This document shows, in pieces, positions 60,997 to 64,000 of a stretch of DNA of 64,000 nucleotides. Each line of letters begins with the position of its first letter. Positions within the stretch are counted from its first letter, which is position 1. Source of the DNA: Parietaria judaica (Eukaryota; Streptophyta; Magnoliopsida; Rosales; Urticaceae); assembly GCA_954871525.1 (NCBI GenBank), contig OX940862.1:36696232-36760231 (forward strand), read 5' to 3'. The position numbers and the translations under genes were made by a program. Below the pieces are notes generated by a model. It did not search any database, was not told where the DNA came from, and was given only the letters and a program-made list of their open reading frames with translations.

Positions 60997-63262
60997 TGTT
61001 GGATCGATATTAAACTTTTTAATATAAATAATGAACGTAACAAGTTACGGCGGAATTTCAAATTTTCTTTTTAATATGGAAACAGATTTTCGACATGTTA
61101 AAATAACCATAACGTTAAAAACGATTATCATACATGCAAAATAATTTATTACGTAAACAACGATTGGATAAAATTCCGGAAAATCATATAACAATTATAG
61201 GATTAGGAACACTTACAAATCCGGAATTTATTCACGGTTTTCGTCGTCGATCTTCACGAGTCGTCCCTCCGTCTTCAATCAAACAACCACGATGGATTCG
61301 ATGTTATGGCTTTCGGATATTTTTGAGATGAAGAGAGTGGGCTCTTTATGAACAAGAGAGAAAGAATAGAGGAACTTTTTCCTAAAAAAAATTCTCTCAA
61401 AATATGCGCACTGTGTTAAGCTAAAAAAAAACAAAATTTTCTTCTCTGCCTTCAAAACTTCGACGCACAAAGTGAGAGAGATTTTCTTCTCTCTGATTGC
61501 TTTCCCAAAGCCAGCGAATCAATGGCATGGGAGAAAAATTATTCTTTTTGTTACCCTCTTTTAATTCATGCGCATATAGCTATATATATATATGCTAGGG
61601 TTATATTTTAATGTGATCAATATATCATATATATATGGTCATCTATCTTTAATTAAATCAAATCAAATATTTGATTCCACCACCACTTATGCGCATGAGG
61701 TTTGAATAAATAGCAAAAATTATTCAAATTAATTCCACATGATATTTTCCTTATAGATAAAATCATGAATTAAATTGAAATATTACTATTTCCTTTTTCT
61801 CTTCCAATTCCCATGAATCAATCCAAAAGAGGATGATATGACACATCATTAATCCTAATATTATTAGATTAACCAATGAGAATTACAGAATTAATTTTCT
61901 CCACCTTTAATCATATTAAAATCGCATACATGTATAGTTATCAATATAATTATACAAGTCGCCATTATTTAATAAAGATGATTAAAATGAAATAACTATT
62001 TATGTATTTAATCATGAGAAAGTAATTACCACTGTATAAATCATAATTTATACATTAGAGAAAATTATCAAACCAATTTTTGTACTTAAAAATATTCCAA
62101 TTCAATAATTGAACTTAAAGTGAGATTTCATTAAATCAACTTTACATATTTTTAATACTTATTTTGTTCATCAAAATCTCGTCCGAAAGTCTAACATTGA
62201 GACCTCATGGACCCACATGAACGAAGCTTTAGAATAAAGTCCGGGCACAAAAGTTCACAAACTTTTCCCGAACTTTTAATTCTTAATATTGGTCGATTCC
62301 ACTAAAGGACCAATACTGACAATCTCTAAGTTCATATGCGTTCTTATTTCCGTTTGATGTGATACAACTATTCTTCACACGGTCCACGGTGTATTTACGA
62401 TATTACCCTTTGTGTGTATCAGTAACTAAGAGGAATGTAAAATTGCCGTTTTACCCCTTAGTTATTATTTCATCAACTCATTTGTTGTTTGTGAATGAGA
62501 AAAAACATATAGCGAGATGTCACAACATGTCACATATTTTATTCAGAGAATAATATTATTCAATGAGTACCAGGCCCGGCTTGTTCATTCACACTTCAAA
62601 GAACAAAGCATGATGTGATACTAATGTCGTAGCATTCTTATAACACAAATTCCATATTTATGAATCACATAATTCAACGAGACAGTATTATGACACCAAC
62701 CGTCGGGTCTTTGATCCATCATTTGGATCTTGCCCATTGACTAGTCAAGTGTCACAAGAAATTATGTGCCCACTTCAGGATTTAGGTAATTACGAAAATA
62801 CCCCTCGTTTGTGATTTTGAAGCTTCGAGTAATGAAACGGTTTTACCTCGAACTTCAAAGTGTCACAGGTCTAGTTCAGTGTCTTTATTAAGACATCAAG
62901 AATAAACTCCAGAGTCACAACTCTCAATATCACAAGATCAGTTATCAGTAGTTTATTCAAACAATCATTAATCGGATACGATTGCCCCATCGACCCTAAG
63001 ATTGCGAACTGTTTATTTTAAACTTATCAAGAAGAGGTATCTTGTTAAGTCTGTACTTAACTCTTCTTTCGTTAATGATAGTTTCAGGGCGTAGACATAT
63101 ATGCATAAACACAAACTTAACTAAATAAGAATGAATATTTAATCTTTATTTAATTCTCAGCAAAAGAACATAATCGTATTATTACATCGATTACTTTATT
63201 AATAAACTTAATTATTTGCTAAAAGGTCCTTCATGTCTCCTTTGTGGGCATAAATCCCAACA
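60997..63262 (-). repeat. Copia LTR (5-prime LTR of the minus-strand element)
   Basis: Partner of 53284-55552. It drives transcription leftward, antisense to the LRR pseudogene. Differences from its partner are sparse, for example a 15-base insertion near 61348 and a 13-base gap near 62755. Confidence 0.95.
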
Positions 63263-64000
63263 CCAGCTGCAAGGGAAGTTACCGCGATCGCTCCAAAATT
63301 GTAGCATGCTCGAGGATCTTGCTCTCGGGAATAACCAACTGGATGAGATTTTTCCGCATTGGTTGGGGACAATACGGAACTTGCGGATTCTCGTGTTGCG
63401 GTCAAATCGATTACATAGCATTATACAAGCACCTAGGACCAATCTTGGCTTCTCGCAACTGTGCATCATTGATATTTTCGAGAATTTCTTCGCGGGAAAA
63501 TTACCTGCCAAGTATATCCAAAACTGGAAGGCCATGAATCTTAGAAGTGACAAGGAGTTGAACTACATGCATATGAATTTACTACAGTATTTCTGAGCCT
63601 AACAGTTATAAATTCATTACCACGATTTACCCCTTCGACGCAACGATAACGATCAAAGGTGTGAGCAGACATTATGATCAAATTAATGAAGATCTCGCGT
63701 TCATAGACTTCTCGAGCAACAAATTCGAAGGAGAAATCCCGGAGGTCATCGGGGACTTAAAAGGCCTTCACGGCCTTGACTTGTCAAAGAACAATCTCTC
63801 CGTAAGCATACCATCCTCGCTCGGCAACCTCCCAGAGCTCGAGTCGTTGAACCTCTCTCGAAACTCCCTCGCTGGCTCGATACCTGAAGAGCTGACGAAA
63901 CTCAACTTTCTCCAGTACTTCAACGTGTCTCATAATCTTCTTAAGGGACCAATTCCGTAGGCTAACCAACTCACCCGCTTCGGCGCTGCTTTGTACGAGG

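Larger units (their letters stand above)
53279..63267 (-). mobile_element. Full-length Ty1/copia element, 9,979 bp, in the LRR gene
   Basis: Element 53284-63262 is flanked by the exact 5-bp duplication CCAGC at 53279-53283 and 63263-63267. LTRs: 53284-55552 (2,269 bp) and 60997-63262 (2,266 bp), starting TGTTGGAT and ending in ACA on the plus strand. They differ only by scattered substitutions and a few small indels. Orientation is minus: primer site 60981-60994, gag-pol 59542 to 55547, polypurine tract next to 55553. Apart from stop codons in gag-pol the architecture is complete. The 1.4-kb leader (59543-60980) has no protein I recognise. Confidence 0.96.
51480..64000 (+). pseudogene. LRR receptor-like protein pseudogene, split by two transposons
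   Basis: Host pieces 51480-51682, 52432-53283 and 63268-64000 read as extracellular LRRs of the RLP family (LSLRGCGLHGDFPAGI; GSIPSSLGNLP; SGPLPDSFSNLEDLESL; LEVLDLSENNLFGNLP). After the insertion come the RLP island-like stretch (TITIKGVSRHYDQINED) and final repeats up to the GPIP motif. The 5-prime end is lost where Tat-element DNA joins near 51480. The hAT MITE and the copia element sit exactly between target duplications. Besides these there are single-base frameshifts near 51608, 52598, 53010, 53053 and 63575, and a TAG at 63958-63960 in place of the usual codon after GPIP. RLPs act in immune or developmental signalling, but this copy cannot. It continues past the window edge. Confidence 0.88.

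Overview
The window is nuclear DNA of a dicotyledonous plant: AT-rich intergenic sequence, GT-AG introns, a plant cellulose synthase, a plant MYB-CC phosphate-response regulator, and every major class of plant transposable element. I cannot name the species. Only four host genes look intact, all on the minus strand: a CESA4-type secondary-wall cellulose synthase (12 coding exons, 4833-10152), a PHR1-type MYB-CC transcription factor (seven coding exons plus a non-coding leader exon, 11382-16400), a secreted HAD-class acid phosphatase (three exons, 25266-27881) and a small 70-residue protein (29253-29465).

Layout. 1-1428: repeat-rich, with a tRNA-like pol III arm and the 3-prime part of a long LTR. 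1429-4606: a decayed LINE ending in poly(A), tail-to-tail with CESA4. 4833-16400: the CESA4-PHR1 gene block; one PHR1 intron carries an 890-bp Mutator-like MITE with a perfect 9-bp target duplication. 16400-19260: AT-rich spacer with another long-TIR MITE and a (TA)23 microsatellite. 19260-27881: a Ty1/copia element with an uninterrupted gag-pol frame, lying between two copies of a 1,138-bp direct repeat. Each copy holds an LTR plus the 3-prime end of the acid phosphatase gene, so a duplicated phosphatase fragment replaces the element's own 5-prime leader and primer site. 28 to 32.7 kb: spacer, the small gene and a MULE-like MITE. 32750-36820: a complete hAT element with 8-bp duplications and a four-exon transposase. 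36.8 to 45.5 kb: mostly repeats, a decayed host-gene fragment, a third MULE MITE and a minisatellite. 45496-48342: a near-solo copia-type LTR, of the same family as the one at 1428. 48376 to about 51480: the 3-prime end of a Tat-like Ty3/gypsy element with an antisense accessory ORF. 51480-64000: an LRR receptor-like protein pseudogene split by a hAT MITE (51683-52423) and by a 9,979-bp copia element (53284-63262), both with exact target duplications.

The genes do not form one pathway. CESA4 acts in secondary-wall cellulose synthesis. PHR1 and the acid phosphatase could both belong to phosphate nutrition, but their proximity may be chance. The main story is structural: nested insertions, a chimeric LTR/gene duplication, related autonomous and non-autonomous hAT elements in one window, and an LRR gene broken by three kinds of element. 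I found no evidence of a wholly new biochemical system.
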